Source: Taudactylus pleione
Taxonomy: Eukaryota > Chordata > Amphibia > Anura > Myobatrachidae
Reading direction: 5' to 3'
NCBI GenBank assembly: GCA_031769625.1
Contig: JAUIMM010000698.1
Span: forward strand, 1,352,001 to 1,416,000
DNA length: 64,000 nt
Part shown: piece after piece, positions 42,175-53,282 of the stretch
Position numbering within the stretch: position 1 is the stretch's first letter
How the letters are laid out: each line of letters opens with the position of its first letter
Position numbers and translations under genes: made by a program
Notes under the pieces: generated by a model
Database searches by the model: none
What the model was told of the DNA's origin: nothing
The model's input: the letters and a program-made list of their open reading frames with translations, nothing else

Positions 42175-42337
42175 GGTACCTTAAATGCAGTAAAGGCAGT
42201 CTTATCAGTGTTAGGAATATATCACCAGTTAGCATTTGAATTGTGGACAGACTTTAAATTGTTAGATTATTGTCAATTTACAGGTGGCAACGAAAATGAA
42301 ACCTAAAAAAATAGTTACTGGACAAAACCAACATATA

Positions 42338-42562
42338 GGGGGTGATTCAATTGTTTTGGGCGCCCAATGTAGCAATGCAATTGTTATTGGGCGCCCATTA
42401 ATTATTTTGCTTGTCGTGCCCAATTTGATAAGGTATAGCGGCCAAACTCGTCTACCGTCCTGGTCAGTGTAGCCCGGACTTTTGCATTTTTCCGCTCACC
42501 TTCCCAGGAGTGGGCGACCAGAAATGCTGCCGCCGGCGGCACTAATGATTTAATTTCACCCA
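42338..42562. mobile_element. Harbinger-like MITE, GGGGTGATTCAATT terminus
   Basis: After ATA at 42335-42337 the left end is GGGGGTGATTCAATTG. TTGGGCGCCCAATG (42356-42369) repeats inverted and direct at 42388-42402. The right end TGATTTAATTTCACCCAC is a weaker match. It is non-coding. Confidence 0.6.
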
Positions 42563-42762
42563 CAGTGACTTTATCACCTTTTCAAGCATTTTACCTTTTA
42601 CTGCTCCATATTTTTCCTTATCGGTAGATTTTAGAACTTTTTGTTTTTAATTTTTATTTTCACACGGAATCTTTCTCCCCATGTTTTGAATAGTACTTCC
42701 TAAATTTGGTGACATTCCGCCTATTGGTTATTATTAACACAACTTCAATTATGGCCACATTG

Positions 42763-43117
42763 CAGTGACGTGCGGTGAGGTAAACGGCTGGGGAGGCACT
42801 GGCTAGTATCAGAGCCAGATTTACAGATACATATATGAACCCGAGGGTTCATGTGGGCATTAAACAAAGGTGCAGCAATATACAGTGCTGGAAATTTGGA
42901 GTGTTTTGATCAGGGATGTGCGGAAAAGGTAGACAGGGGAGGCAGTGCCTCACCTGCCATACACTTTTTACTGCATAGTTTTGACTATAAAAATTAATAA
43001 TACAAAGATGATATTTAGAATATTTTCTTTAATTTTTTTTCTTATAATTTTTACAGTCAAAACTTTGGCGTATACCCAAGTATGACAGGAAAGACTCACC
43101 TGACCTCACCGCACATC
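42763..43117. mobile_element. hAT-like element with CCACATTG duplication
   Basis: The left end CAGTGACGTGCGGTGAGGT and right end GACCTCACCGCACATC are flanked by the same 8 bp, CCACATTG (42755-42762 and 43118-43125), which is the hAT signature. The last bases of the right terminus appear lost. An internal CAGGGATGTGCGGAAAAGGT (42912) and GCCTCACCTGCCATACAC suggest a composite interior. A Tc1 element begins 15 bp to the right. Confidence 0.75.
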
Positions 43118-43132
43118 CCACATTGTATTATA

Positions 43133-43943
43133 CACAGTTGAGTCACATTATTATGACAACCTCCTACATTTGATGTCGGCAGCGCGTAGCCCATGAAGTA
43201 CGTCACGTGCCATGCGCTGGCCTGGTGGGTATATATAGCAATCGCTGCTGTCATGGGTAAAAGGGGCATTTTATCAGAGTTGCAAAAAGGGATGATTATT
43301 GGCTTTCGGGCCAAGGGTGGCAGTATTTTTGAAACAGCGCAGTTTGAGAACTGTTCACGTGCTGCTGTGGTGAAGGTGTATCGTGACTGAACAAATAACA
43401 CCATTGCGATTAACTGACGTGGAAACTATGGAGCCTGGCTCTGCCCCCTGACGCTACAGAGCGCAACAGGTCCTCTCCAGCTGCTCCCGGAAAGGACTGC
43501 TAAAAAAGTCGGTAAGTATGCCTAAACCGATTTGGCTATGAATATATCCTTGCAGAGCACGTACACCCATACATGCTGATTGTCTTCCCTGAGGCGGATG
43601 GGATCTTCCATTGCGTCATGTCACATGGCTAGAAATGTCCGACAGTGGTTGGACGAGCACGACCAAGACTTCCAAGCACTTCCCTGGCCCCCTAATTCCC
43701 CGGACTTGGACCCAATTGAGCATCTGTGGGACCATCTCGATCGTTGTGTTCGCTCTATGGATACTCCACCACGCACCCTCCAGCAGCTGTGGGATGCTTT
43801 GCAGTCAGCATGGCTCCAGATACTTGAACCAACCTACCAGCATCTTATTGAGTCACTCCCAGCCCATCTAGCTGCTGTCCGTGTTGCACACAGCATTTAC
43901 TTTGGCTATTAGCTTTTGCTCTTAATAATGTGACTTGACTGTG
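43133..43943 (+). mobile_element. Tc1/mariner transposon, internally rearranged
   Basis: Termini CACAGTTGAGTCACATTATT and AATAATGTGACTTGACTGTG are flanked by TA on both sides (43131-43132 and 43944-43945). The length, 811 bp, is short for the group. The segment 43398-43560 reads as unrelated to a transposase and probably replaced the central catalytic region. Confidence 0.9.
43253..43912 (+). pseudogene. Tc1-like transposase, both ends kept, middle lost
   Basis: The N-terminal helix-turn-helix begins at the ATG at 43253 (MGKRGILSELQKGMIIGFRA) and stops after VVKVYRD. The C-terminal DDE block is open at 43580-43912: ARNVRQWLDEHDQDFQALPW then NSPDLDPIEHLWDHLDRCVR, with the catalytic Glu present. 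The two catalytic aspartates that should lie between are missing. Confidence 0.85.
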
Positions 43944-43945
43944 TA

Positions 43946-44288
43946 GTAACCTATGTATGACTTTATAATATTAGCTGCTGCTTTAGGTCATCATGTTCCC
44001 AAAACTTTATCACTATTGGACAATGCCAATTTATTATTTCATTTATTCTTGCTTTGGTGAAAAGTACACAAAGTGAAAAATAGTGTATTGTAGTTGGTAA
44101 AATTTCAGGATGCTGTACAAATCAATCATTCTAAAGATGATAAACTACTGCTACAACTTGTTCCTATTTGCATGTCCAAAGTATGTGGCACTAAGCTTGC
44201 ATCGCTAAAATCACTACCACGTTACCTGTTAATTTTCTTTTCCCTGCACTAATCATTGAGAAAAAATTATGAAGTGTGTTTTGCTTTG
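43946..44288. other. No gene seen
   Basis: AT-rich sequence, nothing recognised. Confidence 0.45.
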
Positions 44289-44440
44289 TCACATGACCTT
44301 TTCCTGTCCAGCATGGTCACATGACCTTTTTCTGTCCAGCATGGTCACATGACCTTTTTCTGTCCAGCATGGTCACATGACCTTTTCCTGTCCAGCATGG
44401 TCACATGACCTTTTTCTGTCCAGCATCGTCACATGCCAAA
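44289..44440. repeat. 28-bp minisatellite, about five units
   Basis: The units read TCACATGACCTTTTTCTGTC plus CAGCATGG, nearly identical (TTTTCC versus TTTTTC), and end TCACATGCC. Units are directly adjacent. Low divergence suggests an array that may vary in length between individuals. Confidence 0.95.
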
Positions 44441-45802
44441 GATACCCTAGCTGGCTGGCTTGTTGCACTTGACTGGGCAATGGTTATGTGTGGTCAGTGT
44501 TTTTTCATTGTATTTATGTGTGTAAATGTGACCAGCCTTATTGCTCTGTATGTTTTGTTCTGTGTACTCCACTGAAACAGAATACAGAATAGAATACAGC
44601 TGCTGAACCCATGGCTGTACTTTTGTGTTTGTGTTCAGAACTGCTCTCTCATATGTGAAGGCTTACAAATGGTAATAAGATTAATATCGTATGTATGAAA
44701 CACAATTGGTAGTATGTGTATGGTGTAAAGTACCCTTGTGGGTACAGATAGGTGTGAGCAGTAAGATCTCAGTCACAGTGCACAGGTGGGTTTTACAATT
44801 GCAGACAGCACAATGCCACTTGAGAAGGTAAAGTAACTCGGTGAAGCACCACTTGGTGGGCTAATGGGTGATTTCCACACAAACATAGAAGTGCTTGTAA
44901 AGTGAGCTTAACATATTGATTACCAAAAGCTGATTATCCCCTCAGCATTAATGAGCTTCTGAGAAAGCTTAATGATTAAGACAAAACCTTTTGCTCCTCT
45001 TTCAGTGTTTGGGTTTTTTGTTTTGTATTTTTTTTTTTGGTATAACAAGCAATATAAATAATGTATATATTGGCCTTTTTTGTCAGACTCTTGCTAGGGA
45101 CACAAGGAGGGCAAAGAGGAGGGTTCCCAGAAGAAAGAAGGGGCAAGGAGGATGGGCAGAGATTTAATTTTTCTTGAGTAAAACTGGAAATGACACATCT
45201 GGAGAATTGTGTGTTGACAAGTTACTGCTTATCTTATAAACATTCCTTGATGATCTAGCCACTAGGTGGCACTGTGTTATTGCTGTGTTGTATTACTTTC
45301 TTCTGAAGCCCATAAACTCTAGCAGTTCTCACTTGTATTAATGATATGTGTTATAACCTGTGAGGGAGTAAGGATCCCATAGGCAGAATCAGTTACTAGG
45401 AAAATATTGTCAAGGTGAATCCTCATAACTGGGCTACATTTACCATTAATACTTCATCCCGTTCCTTCAATTGTTTTTTCATAGTGCAGCTTGATTTTGT
45501 ATTGTGTGAATACCTGCCACCCGTACAAACATGTATCTTTTTATAATTACTGGATGTTATCCAGTTCACTCTAATGGAAAATTCTAAACTGTACTCATAG
45601 AATATTGAGAACTATCCTTATATGGAGTGTAAAATATTTGAGAATAATTTGCGGGCATAGAATAGAACAAGGTTTATTATAGGTATGTTTGCCTTCATGC
45701 CTATCTCTGCACTTTCTAAATGTCCCAATTGTGGCAGGACAGTCACGATTTGCGGACTACGAAAGGTGGCGTCTCATTCAAAAGTGGGTGTTTCTGGATG
45801 TG
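44441..45802. other. No gene seen
   Basis: This is unique-looking sequence. The only regulatory-type motif noted is the CTCF-like site at 45257-45273. ORFs are short. Confidence 0.45.
45257..45273 (+). promoter_or_regulatory. Candidate CTCF-binding site
   Basis: AGCCACTAGGTGGCACT matches the vertebrate CTCF core (CCACNAGGTGGCA-type consensus) well and lies in non-repetitive sequence. CTCF is a zinc-finger protein that shapes chromatin loops. A single motif match does not prove occupancy, and such matches occur by chance. Confidence 0.4.
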
Positions 45803-46092
45803 TGTATTATTATTATTATTATTATTATCCTTTATTTATATGGCGCCACAAGTGTTCCGCAGCGCCTTACAAAGTACATAAACAAATAATTTGACAACTG
45901 ACTTACAGTACAAAATAGGACAAGGACATGGATAATATACATTGATACATAAGTGACCATAACACCTAGATATGCAACAGAGCGTAAGCAACCAAGTGTT
46001 AGGTGCCCTGGTGGGGGGGTAAGAAGTAAGTGAAAGTAAAGTAAGGAGAAGCACAAGAGGGTAGAGGCCCTGCTCCTAAGAGCTTACATTCT
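45803..46092 (-). mobile_element. L2 LINE 3' tail fragment
   Basis: On the minus strand this ends in a (ATA)n tail (plus-strand TATTATTATTATTATTATCC at 45808-45830). Next to it are TATGGCGCCACAAGTGTTCC, GCAGCGCCTTACAAAGTACA, ACCAAGTGTTAGGTGCCCT and AGAGGCCCTGCTCCTAAGAG. All correspond in order to 52262-52550. It is truncated 5' of that point. Confidence 0.85.
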
Positions 46093-46164
46093 TTATGTGG
46101 ATCAGTGGTGGGGGTCGGGACTGGGAGGATTATGGGTGGGTACATTTTGTGTGTCTATATCTGT

Positions 46165-46300
46165 GTTCCCCAAAACTCTGTCTTTAAAGCTCCCTAACAT
46201 TCCTGGTTTTAAGGCTATCCATACCCCTAACAGTCCTGGTTTTAAGGCTATCCATACTTGGGCACAGGTGGATTAATTCGTAACCCACACTATATGTTTG
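46165..46300. mobile_element. Partial relative of the hAT-like MITE at 46408
   Basis: TTCCCCAAAACTCTGTCTTT and a duplicated GTCCTGGTTTTAAGGCTATCC block, then CTTGGGCACAGGTGGATTAA, resemble the left part of 46408-46572 (GGTTCCCAAACTCC, ATCCATGCTTGAGCACAGGTG). The internal block is tandemly duplicated and the right terminus is absent. Confidence 0.5.
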
Positions 46301-46407
46301 GAGGTATGAACCTTTGAGGCATTTTTCATGTGTAAAGGAGTTCATCTAGGGTCCGGGATCTGTTTATTATTTCTTTGCGCAACAAAGCATAGAAATATTG
46401 CTTATGA

Positions 46408-46572
46408 CAGAGGTTCCCAAACTCCGCCATTACAGTCCAGGTTTAACGATATCCATGCTTGAGCACAGGTGATTTAATTAGTACCTCAGTCAATTTGATT
46501 TAACCATCTGGACTTAAGCATGGATATATACGTAAAACCTGGATTATAATAGCAAAGTTTGGGAACCTTTTG
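46408..46572. mobile_element. 165-bp hAT-like hairpin MITE
   Basis: The ends CAGAGGTTCCCAAACTCC and AAGTTTGGGAACCTTTTG have the CA...TG form of hAT. GATATCCATGCTTGAGC pairs with GACTTAAGCATGGATAT, so the element folds back. Flanking octamers do not clearly match, so the duplication has decayed or the boundaries are off. Confidence 0.65.
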
Positions 46573-47706
46573 TCTCATCCTTTTTACTTATGAAGAGAAC
46601 AATGTTTGGAAATGTCCATATACTGTAGAAATGTGTTTACATATTGCAATATTGGCATTTATCAAGGTCTTATAAATGGTTGGGAAGCAGAGAAGCCTTT
46701 GTTCTAGAACTGATAATGGCACTTAATGTGCAAGACTATGTTTTGTAAACAATTTAGCTATTATTTATTTATAAGGAAAAAAATATATGTAGTGTTTTCT
46801 GCAGTTGTTAGAAAATATATTCCAAATAGTAGCAGAAGCTCCTTGTTTAATTTAGTAAAGCGACAGATATTGCGCAGACCTCTGCCTGTCTCCGGCATTT
46901 GTTGATATTAAAAACTCTGTGTCGCCCATTAAAACATCTCTTTTTGTTCTATATTGTTTAAATATATCCTCCTAATGAAATGCCGTTTTATTTCATTCTT
47001 GCTGAATGCTTTGCGTTAAAAGTTAATTTGCAGTGTTATGCAAATTCTGTTTAACTTCAATCAAGTTTTTAATTATGTTTTTACCGCAGTAATTCCCATT
47101 TGATTTGTCATCTCCTGCTAAGTATTTAACGTTTGCAGGAGTCTTTTTTTTTTTTTTTTTTCCTCTCTGGATTCCTCATACAGTCACCTGAAATTTCTCA
47201 CTCTTAGAAATTCATGCGTATTTGTTGTGTAGACACAGAACTGAGCAATTACTTTGATACCCATAGAAAATGCTGATCACTGCTTTCGCCTTTCTTAATT
47301 TGTTAAGCGAAACTATAAAGAATACAAGTTAATGCAATAAAAGAACATCTTGCAAATGTTTCAGATGGAGATATATAAAAGTTCTTAGAACTTCACAAAA
47401 TGACATTTTATTTTAAATTATTTTCATATTTGTTAATCAGCTTAGATATTTGTGACAGACCCAAACAATTATATTTTAAATATTTATATTTATCAAATTA
47501 CATGAAGTCTGTAAAACAATATCCACTGATCCAAGTATATTAAAAAAGTATAAATAGTAAGAATTGCTCTGCTATGAGAGTGTCCAAAAGGCGGAACTGT
47601 TATGCCCAAATTGGAACAATTTAGAGGTATGATATTGTGGGAAAAAACAGAAGAATATATAAAAAAAAGCTAACATTCTAATGTGATTCTGTTCATGCAT
47701 GCAAAA
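46573..47706. other. No gene; candidate conserved noncoding stretch
   Basis: The segment 46840-47160 is AT-rich but complex. It contains an octamer ATGCAAAT (47038-47045), several TTAAT/TAATT homeodomain-type motifs and no repeat signature. That composition is common in deeply conserved developmental enhancers, but conservation cannot be seen from one sequence. A poly-T tract is at 47143-47160. Confidence 0.35.
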
Positions 47707-47925
47707 AAAAGTGGTTAGATATTCTGCCTCCCAGACCTGAGGTCATGAGTTTAATTCCTGACCAAGGTACTACCTGTGTGGAGTTTGTATGTTCTCCTAG
47801 TGGGTTTCCTCCAAGTGCTCTTCTTCCCTTCCCCCCCCACCCCACACACACACTCCAAGAACATACTGGAAAATGAATTGGCTACTAACAATAAATTAAC
47901 CCTAGAGTATGGGCCCAATTATTTA
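47707..47925 (+). mobile_element. LINE/SINE 3' block fragment
   Basis: GTGGTTAGATATTCTGCCTC, TGAGTTTAATTCCTGACCAA, GTGTGGAGTTTGTATGTTCT and GTGGGTTTCCTCC, then AACATACTGGAAAATGAATTG, follow the same block order as 3620-3780. The downstream tail is absent. A C/CA-rich interruption lies at 47830-47852. Confidence 0.6.
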
Positions 47926-49437
47926 AAAGCCAATTGTTCTCTATTGAATTTTATAATTCTGTTATATTATTCCACTTTTTATATAATTTTCTGTCACTGT
48001 GTATTTTCCGTTTCTTTCTGTGATGCTAAAAATACTCTCAGCTTACACGCAATGCCCTTTTAAACTCAATCTTGGTCTCCTGATAATGATTTATTCATAT
48101 ACTCTATCACATATGATTATGTCTCCTTTCTCATGTTAAAAATTATTCCCCTTAAAATACAGTTTTTGTATTTCTCTATTAGGCACCAGTGTAGTTCCCA
48201 AATATATCTGTACATTCTGCACTCTCCTGCACCCTTAATAAGGGTTTCCCTTCACGTAATGAGATTATACCTTACCCAGTTAGGAGAAGGTTTTACTTTT
48301 TGAATTTTTGTTCAACCAAATCTCAAAATGTACCCAATGCCCGATCTGCATGCTGGAAAATGCAGCCGGAAGAGGCCGTTTGTTGGAATGTATACCTATA
48401 GAAGTGATACATTCTCAGGTGGAGTCTTTAGAAAATATGAACTCCTCTGAAGTGATCGGGATGTAACTTGCAGGGACTGTGGTTAGTACATAGCGGGGTA
48501 CAGACTTAATAATCTCTACACTGCCACGATTATTAATGCATAGGTCCATAAGAACCTTATTTGCAGATGTCATTTTATGATAATGGACATAGTCTGTTCG
48601 TGAAAGTAATTCTACTTTAGAGGTAAAGCAGCAGAAAGATGGTCAGAATGTGAGGTAGATTGTTCTAATGCCCTAGTAATTCTATTTTACAGTAATAATG
48701 AATTCTGTCCTAGGAATAACATTATGACCTGACTGTATGCTGATGGGTCTATTGGTCTTTGTGCCATTAAAGTTCTGTTGCTAAAACACAGCTACAAAGG
48801 TGCTACTGATACTCCTATGAGAACTGCTATTAAAAACCCTTATTAGAAAGCTGAAAACATTTCTTCCTTTTCTCTGATGAATTCTGTGCACACCTCCTGC
48901 TGTGAGATATCTCTTGTCAGTCAGTATTTGGCACCGCAGACACGGGGGCAGTTTCCCAGCTATGCAGAAAGTGGCAGCCTCAGCAAATCTTTATCCTGCT
49001 GGTGGCCGTTCCGGGCTAATGGACTATATCTCACCGTTTGGAGGGAGTCCAGAGCCCAGTGCAGACACAGCCTTGTCACATCCGATTTCTGTACAAGCGT
49101 TGAGAAAAGATGGTTCGCCGTAGTAAAACACGTTTGTAGGAGACGATCAGAATATCCAGGACGACTTTACTGTCTTGTTAAAGCAATGAAAGACAGCTGA
49201 GAAGGTTGAGACTTTTGAACAGGAGAATGCTGCTTCACTAAGGCGAGAGTAGAGTGGTTGTGGGTTACAGTTATAGCCATGACTGCATTCAGCTATGAAA
49301 GCACAGAAAACATTTATTATGAGGATACTACATGATGTTCTTTTCTGTGCATTTTCCATCATTGTAATTTATATTGAGTATACACTTGCTCCCAGCAGCT
49401 CCAATACATTGTCCCTTCATTTGGGTGTACTTCTAGT
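47926..49437. other. No gene called; 107-codon ORF of unknown status
   Basis: This is mostly AT-rich. At 48877-49200 a 107-codon frame and an overlapping 73-codon frame (48902-49123) lie in a slightly GC-richer patch. CAG at about 48960 could be a splice acceptor. Neither product contains a motif I recognise and both end within the patch, so I do not call an exon. Confidence 0.3.
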
Positions 49438-49532
49438 GAAGTATACTTACCCGACCCCTATCGGGATTCCAACCATCGGGATGCCGCTGTCGGTATTCTA
49501 ACAGGCATCCGGGCAGCCGGCATTACATACCC
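49438..49532. mobile_element. Fragment of the telomere-like-core element family
   Basis: AGTATACTTACCCGACCCCT, ATCGGGATTCCAACCATCGG and CAGGCATCCGGGCAGCCGG match the right flank of 31000-31472 without any TTAGGG core. It is a truncated copy directly left of the hairpin at 49549. Confidence 0.6.
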
Positions 49533-49548
49533 ATTCCCATTCTAGCAC

Positions 49549-49794
49549 TATAGGTAGGATATAATAGTGTTCATTCTAGCACCCTGCACCTGTCACAACC
49601 TGTGTAGTTTCTCTTTCCTGTCTGGGGTGTCGCTCTCTGCTCTGGTGCTTCTAGCACACTCTGGTCTGTATCTCAACAGTTTGTTGCATCAGTGACACCA
49701 GAGCAGAGAGTGACACCCCAGTCAGGAAAGAGGAACTGCACGGGTTGTGACAGGTGCATGGTGCTAGTATGAACACTATTCTATCCTACCTATA
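49549..49794. mobile_element. 246-bp hairpin element
   Basis: The ends TATAGGTAGGATATAATAGT and ATTCTATCCTACCTATA begin arms of about 99 bp that pair with about eight mismatches. The outer arm includes GCACCTGTCACAACC and the inner one GGGGTGTCGCTCTCTGCTCT, around a loop of about 48 bp. It has no ORF. It is a fold-back MITE of unknown class and a plausible long-hairpin RNA source if transcribed. Confidence 0.8.
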
Positions 49795-49989
49795 GCTACC
49801 TGTAACTGCTAAAAAGTGACTAGGTTCCTCTGTCTGCAAACTAGTCCTGATGGTCATCCGACCGCATTCATCATGTTGATTGGCACCAGCAAGAAAAGCT
49901 GATAGACCATGATTGCAATCTATATTCACTGACCGAAGGAGGGAATTGTGTCCCATTTGGCTACACGTGTATGGCACCATACCTTTTAA

Positions 49990-50335
49990 AAACTTGGTAC
50001 ACACTGTGCAATAATCAGGCTGATCAACCAATTTTCGACTTTTCAGTCCAATTATTGCACAGTGTGTACACAACTCCCAGGAAGGACTGCCGTTCATAAC
50101 CCCGACAGATTGGCTCTCGCCATCCGGAGTGCTGCATGACATTGGTCTGTCCCGACGCATTGATGTCACACAGGTCTGACAACTAGCATGTAACAAGATT
50201 ACCTCAACGATCTTTAGGGAAGTGTATAGTTCCTATAGGAATGATAGTTATGTAGTGTATATACAGATCGTTTCAGCTGTCACAAAAATAAAAAATATGG
50301 ATCGCTCCTCTTATCTTTCAGGTGTGTACCTAGCA
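49990..50335. mobile_element. GGTACACAC-type MITE with TAA duplication
   Basis: The ends AAACTTGGTACACACTG and CAGGTGTGTACCTAGCA are flanked by TAA on both sides (49987-49989 and 50336-50338). TACACACTGTGCAATAATCA pairs with CCAATTATTGCACAGTGTGT near 50043-50071. It is related by termini to 26415-27283. Confidence 0.85.
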
Positions 50336-51176
50336 TAAGAATTTAGTTTGGAATTAGATAAATTTATGACATCCCCAATTAAGGCCTTCCATAGCAGGTG
50401 GGGGATCCAGTGATTTCATTGCTGGGGGAGGGGGATCCGCTGAATCAGCTACGATCTTTTATTTATTATTATTTTTTTTCACCTTTATACACTGTAAACA
50501 ATTTCGCACTTAGGCTACTTACACTCTAACAAACAAAAGCTTTTATTTTGACCCTGCTTAAGGGAGCATTGAGATTCCGCAGCAAAGTGTACTACAGTAT
50601 GTACTGTACAAAGTGCTTTAACAACAATTCTCCTAGAACCATTATACTTGACCAAGTGTTAACGGTTATGAACGCTGCAGGCAACGTTAAAATTGATGCA
50701 ACGTAGGGCGAATGATTGTCAGAAAGCACGTGTGTGTGGTACTTTTCACTGCCATATCCAAATCCATATTGTTAATTTAAATCCTTTGATGGGATACATT
50801 TTATAGCATGTTATGTTTTATACAGTGTTGTACCCCCGCCCACCTAACAACCGGAGTTACAATTAGGTATAACCGGCAAGCACCTGTACTATTTTAAATG
50901 TGGAAGGAGTGGCTCCTTTTTTATGTGCTTATATGTATACCAACAACTTTAGATCAATGCTAATAAATGATATGAAGACTCTAACTGACTAAATGTTTTG
51001 TGTGTGTGTTTTTTTTTTAATAGTGTTCTTATGATGGCTTATGTAGCCATTATGTTGTAGCCAAATACTCTTTGTTCTGATACATTTAGTGGGTTAGTCC
51101 CGATATCTTTTTTTGATTAACCATTACATGTAATTCTTTTTGATAATAGCACCGCCTATGTCTTGTGTAATTGTTA
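50336..51176. other. No gene seen
   Basis: The start has a duplicated GGGGGATCC-type motif (50401-50450). The rest is AT-rich with no recognised element. Confidence 0.4.
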
Positions 51177-51489
51177 CGGTGCATACACACAACGATTTTT
51201 TGAGCGATTATCGATAACGATATCATTCAACGTTGAAAAAACTTTCACTTTCTGAGTTAAAACAACGAACGATTATCGTTCATGCGCGTTCACATTTGTA
51301 GTTTGTAGTTCAGTCAGACTGACCAACTCAACGTTTTTAAGTAAGGGAATATGCAAAAATCGTTCATTACATTTAGTAAATGAATGATTTTAGTAAACGA
51401 TTTTCGTGAATTTTTCCCTTTAAAAAATGAACGAAAATCGTTTACTAAAATCGTTCCTTTACTAAATCGTTGTGTGTGTATTTGCAGCT
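51177..51489. mobile_element. 313-bp MITE with TTA duplication
   Basis: The ends CGGTGCATACACACAACGAT and ATCGTTGTGTGTGTATTTGC are flanked by TTA on both sides (51174-51176 and 51490-51492). Inside, AACGAACGATTATCGTTC and a longer hairpin, TTTTAGTAAACGATTTTCGT / ACGAAAATCGTTTACTAAAA (51389-51450), form further fold-backs. Confidence 0.85.
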
Positions 51490-51492
51490 TTA

Positions 51493-52032
51493 GTAGTAAG
51501 AGCTATAATGTGACTGCAGCCACCAGTGCTGCTCTGGCAAAAGGGTATACTGGCGTACAATTCCATTTGCACTCCTGGTATCTCTCTCCCTGTAATCTAT
51601 AGATAGCTTATTTTACTTCCAGCCCCACATATTTCTGTGTTAGAGAAACAGTGTAGTTAGGGAGATGGAGCAGAGAGAGAATGAGTCTTTGCTTTCACAG
51701 AAAGAGCCTTAATGCAGAACTCGGTTCATAAATCTGTCAGTGTCCTATGAATGGCTTACAGCGCCCTGTACATGTGGAACCATTCTCTGACTATGCTCCA
51801 TGCAGTGTGCACATCTCCCTCTGCTTTAGGCTTGTACAGTGCTTCCAGCCCTTGAATTTTATGAGCCTCTCTCACAGGGGTAGCTGGTGGTTTGGGGACA
51901 TTTATACTAAGCTGCCTTCCATCAATTCTGTTTTGAGCTGTTTGTTAGCTTACCATTGTGAAAAGTATGGAGCCAATATTTGTTCTGCCTATGTCTTCTG
52001 GGTCAGAATATAACTTAGTAGGCTGACAAATT

Positions 52033-52036
<4 letters not shown>
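51493..52036. other. No gene seen
   Basis: Unique-looking sequence. The 88-codon plus-strand ORF at 51747-52013 has no domain. Confidence 0.4.

Positions 52037-52076
<40 letters not shown>
52037..52076. repeat. (GT)n microsatellite
   Basis: About 19 GT units. A second short TA/GT run lies at 52225-52265, next to the LINE tail. Confidence 0.95.
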
Positions 52077-52081
<5 letters not shown>

Positions 52082-53282
52082 ACTCTTTGTGTAAAAGATG
52101 ACTTATCAAGGTGACCATTAATAGATGTATTATTTACATATATTAGCATGAATTGTGCTTTTTTTGTATCCATATAATATTTACGTATGTATGTTTGTAT
52201 CTGTATCAGGTGTATGTACTATAAATATATATATATTATGTGTGTGTGTGTGTGTATATATATACTATTATTATTATCCTTTACATGACGCCGTAAGGGT
52301 TCTGCAGCGCCTCACAAAGTAACAAAGTACATACACAAATGAGCAAACAAGAAAACAGCGACTTACAGTACAAAACAATGCAGGACAAGGACATTGCTGC
52401 AATAACGATCATACCACTCCAAAGCAGCAGGGCGTCAGCAACCAAGTGTTAGGTGCCCTTGTGGGGAGTTTGGAGTATATGATCGTATGTGTAAGGAAAG
52501 GAAAAGCACAAGAGGGAAGAGGGCCCTGCTCGTGAGAACTTACATTCTGAAGGGGAGGGTCAGACAGAAAGGGCTGACACAGATAGGGCACAGTGAGGAA
52601 AAAGCAGCAGGTTATGATGAGAGCTGGAAGGCTTTGATGAAATAGTGGGTCTTGAGAGCTCGTTTGAAGATTCATAGATAGGCGGAGAGTCTGATAGGGA
52701 TAGGTAGAGTGTTCCAGAGGTAAGGAACAGCAGGGGCAAAATCTTGGAGGCGAGAATGAGAAGAAGTAATCAGTTGGCAAGAGAGGCGATGTGCATTTGT
52801 TGAGTGAAGTGGGCGGGCAGGAGTGTGAAGTGAGATGAGATCAGAGATGTAAATGGGAGAGGATTGGGTGAGAGCTTTGTAAGTGAGTGTAAGAACCTTG
52901 AATTGGGTTCTGAAGGGGAAGGGGAGCCAGTGTACGGCTTGTAGGAGAGGGGAGGCAGATGTAGAACATTTGGAGAGGAAGATGAGCTGAGCAACAGCAT
53001 TGAGGATTGGAGTGGAGAGAGGTGAGAGTAACGGAGGCCAGATAAGAGGAGGTTACAATAGTCCAATCTGGTGATGACCAGTGAGTGGATAAGGTCTTAG
53101 TTGTCTTCTGGGTGAGAAAGGGTCTGATCCTGGAAATATGTTTGAGATAGAAGCGGCAGGACTGGGAGAGGTATTGAATGTATGGTTTGAAGGAGAGGGA
53201 AGAGTCAAGGTTAACTCTAGCATTTTGGGGCTAGAGTAGATATTTGTGCCGTTAATAGATAATGAAATTGTGGGCAGTGAGG

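Noticed and set aside
44289..44440. Possible CRISPR array
   Set aside because: Contiguous 28-bp tandem repeats without spacers.
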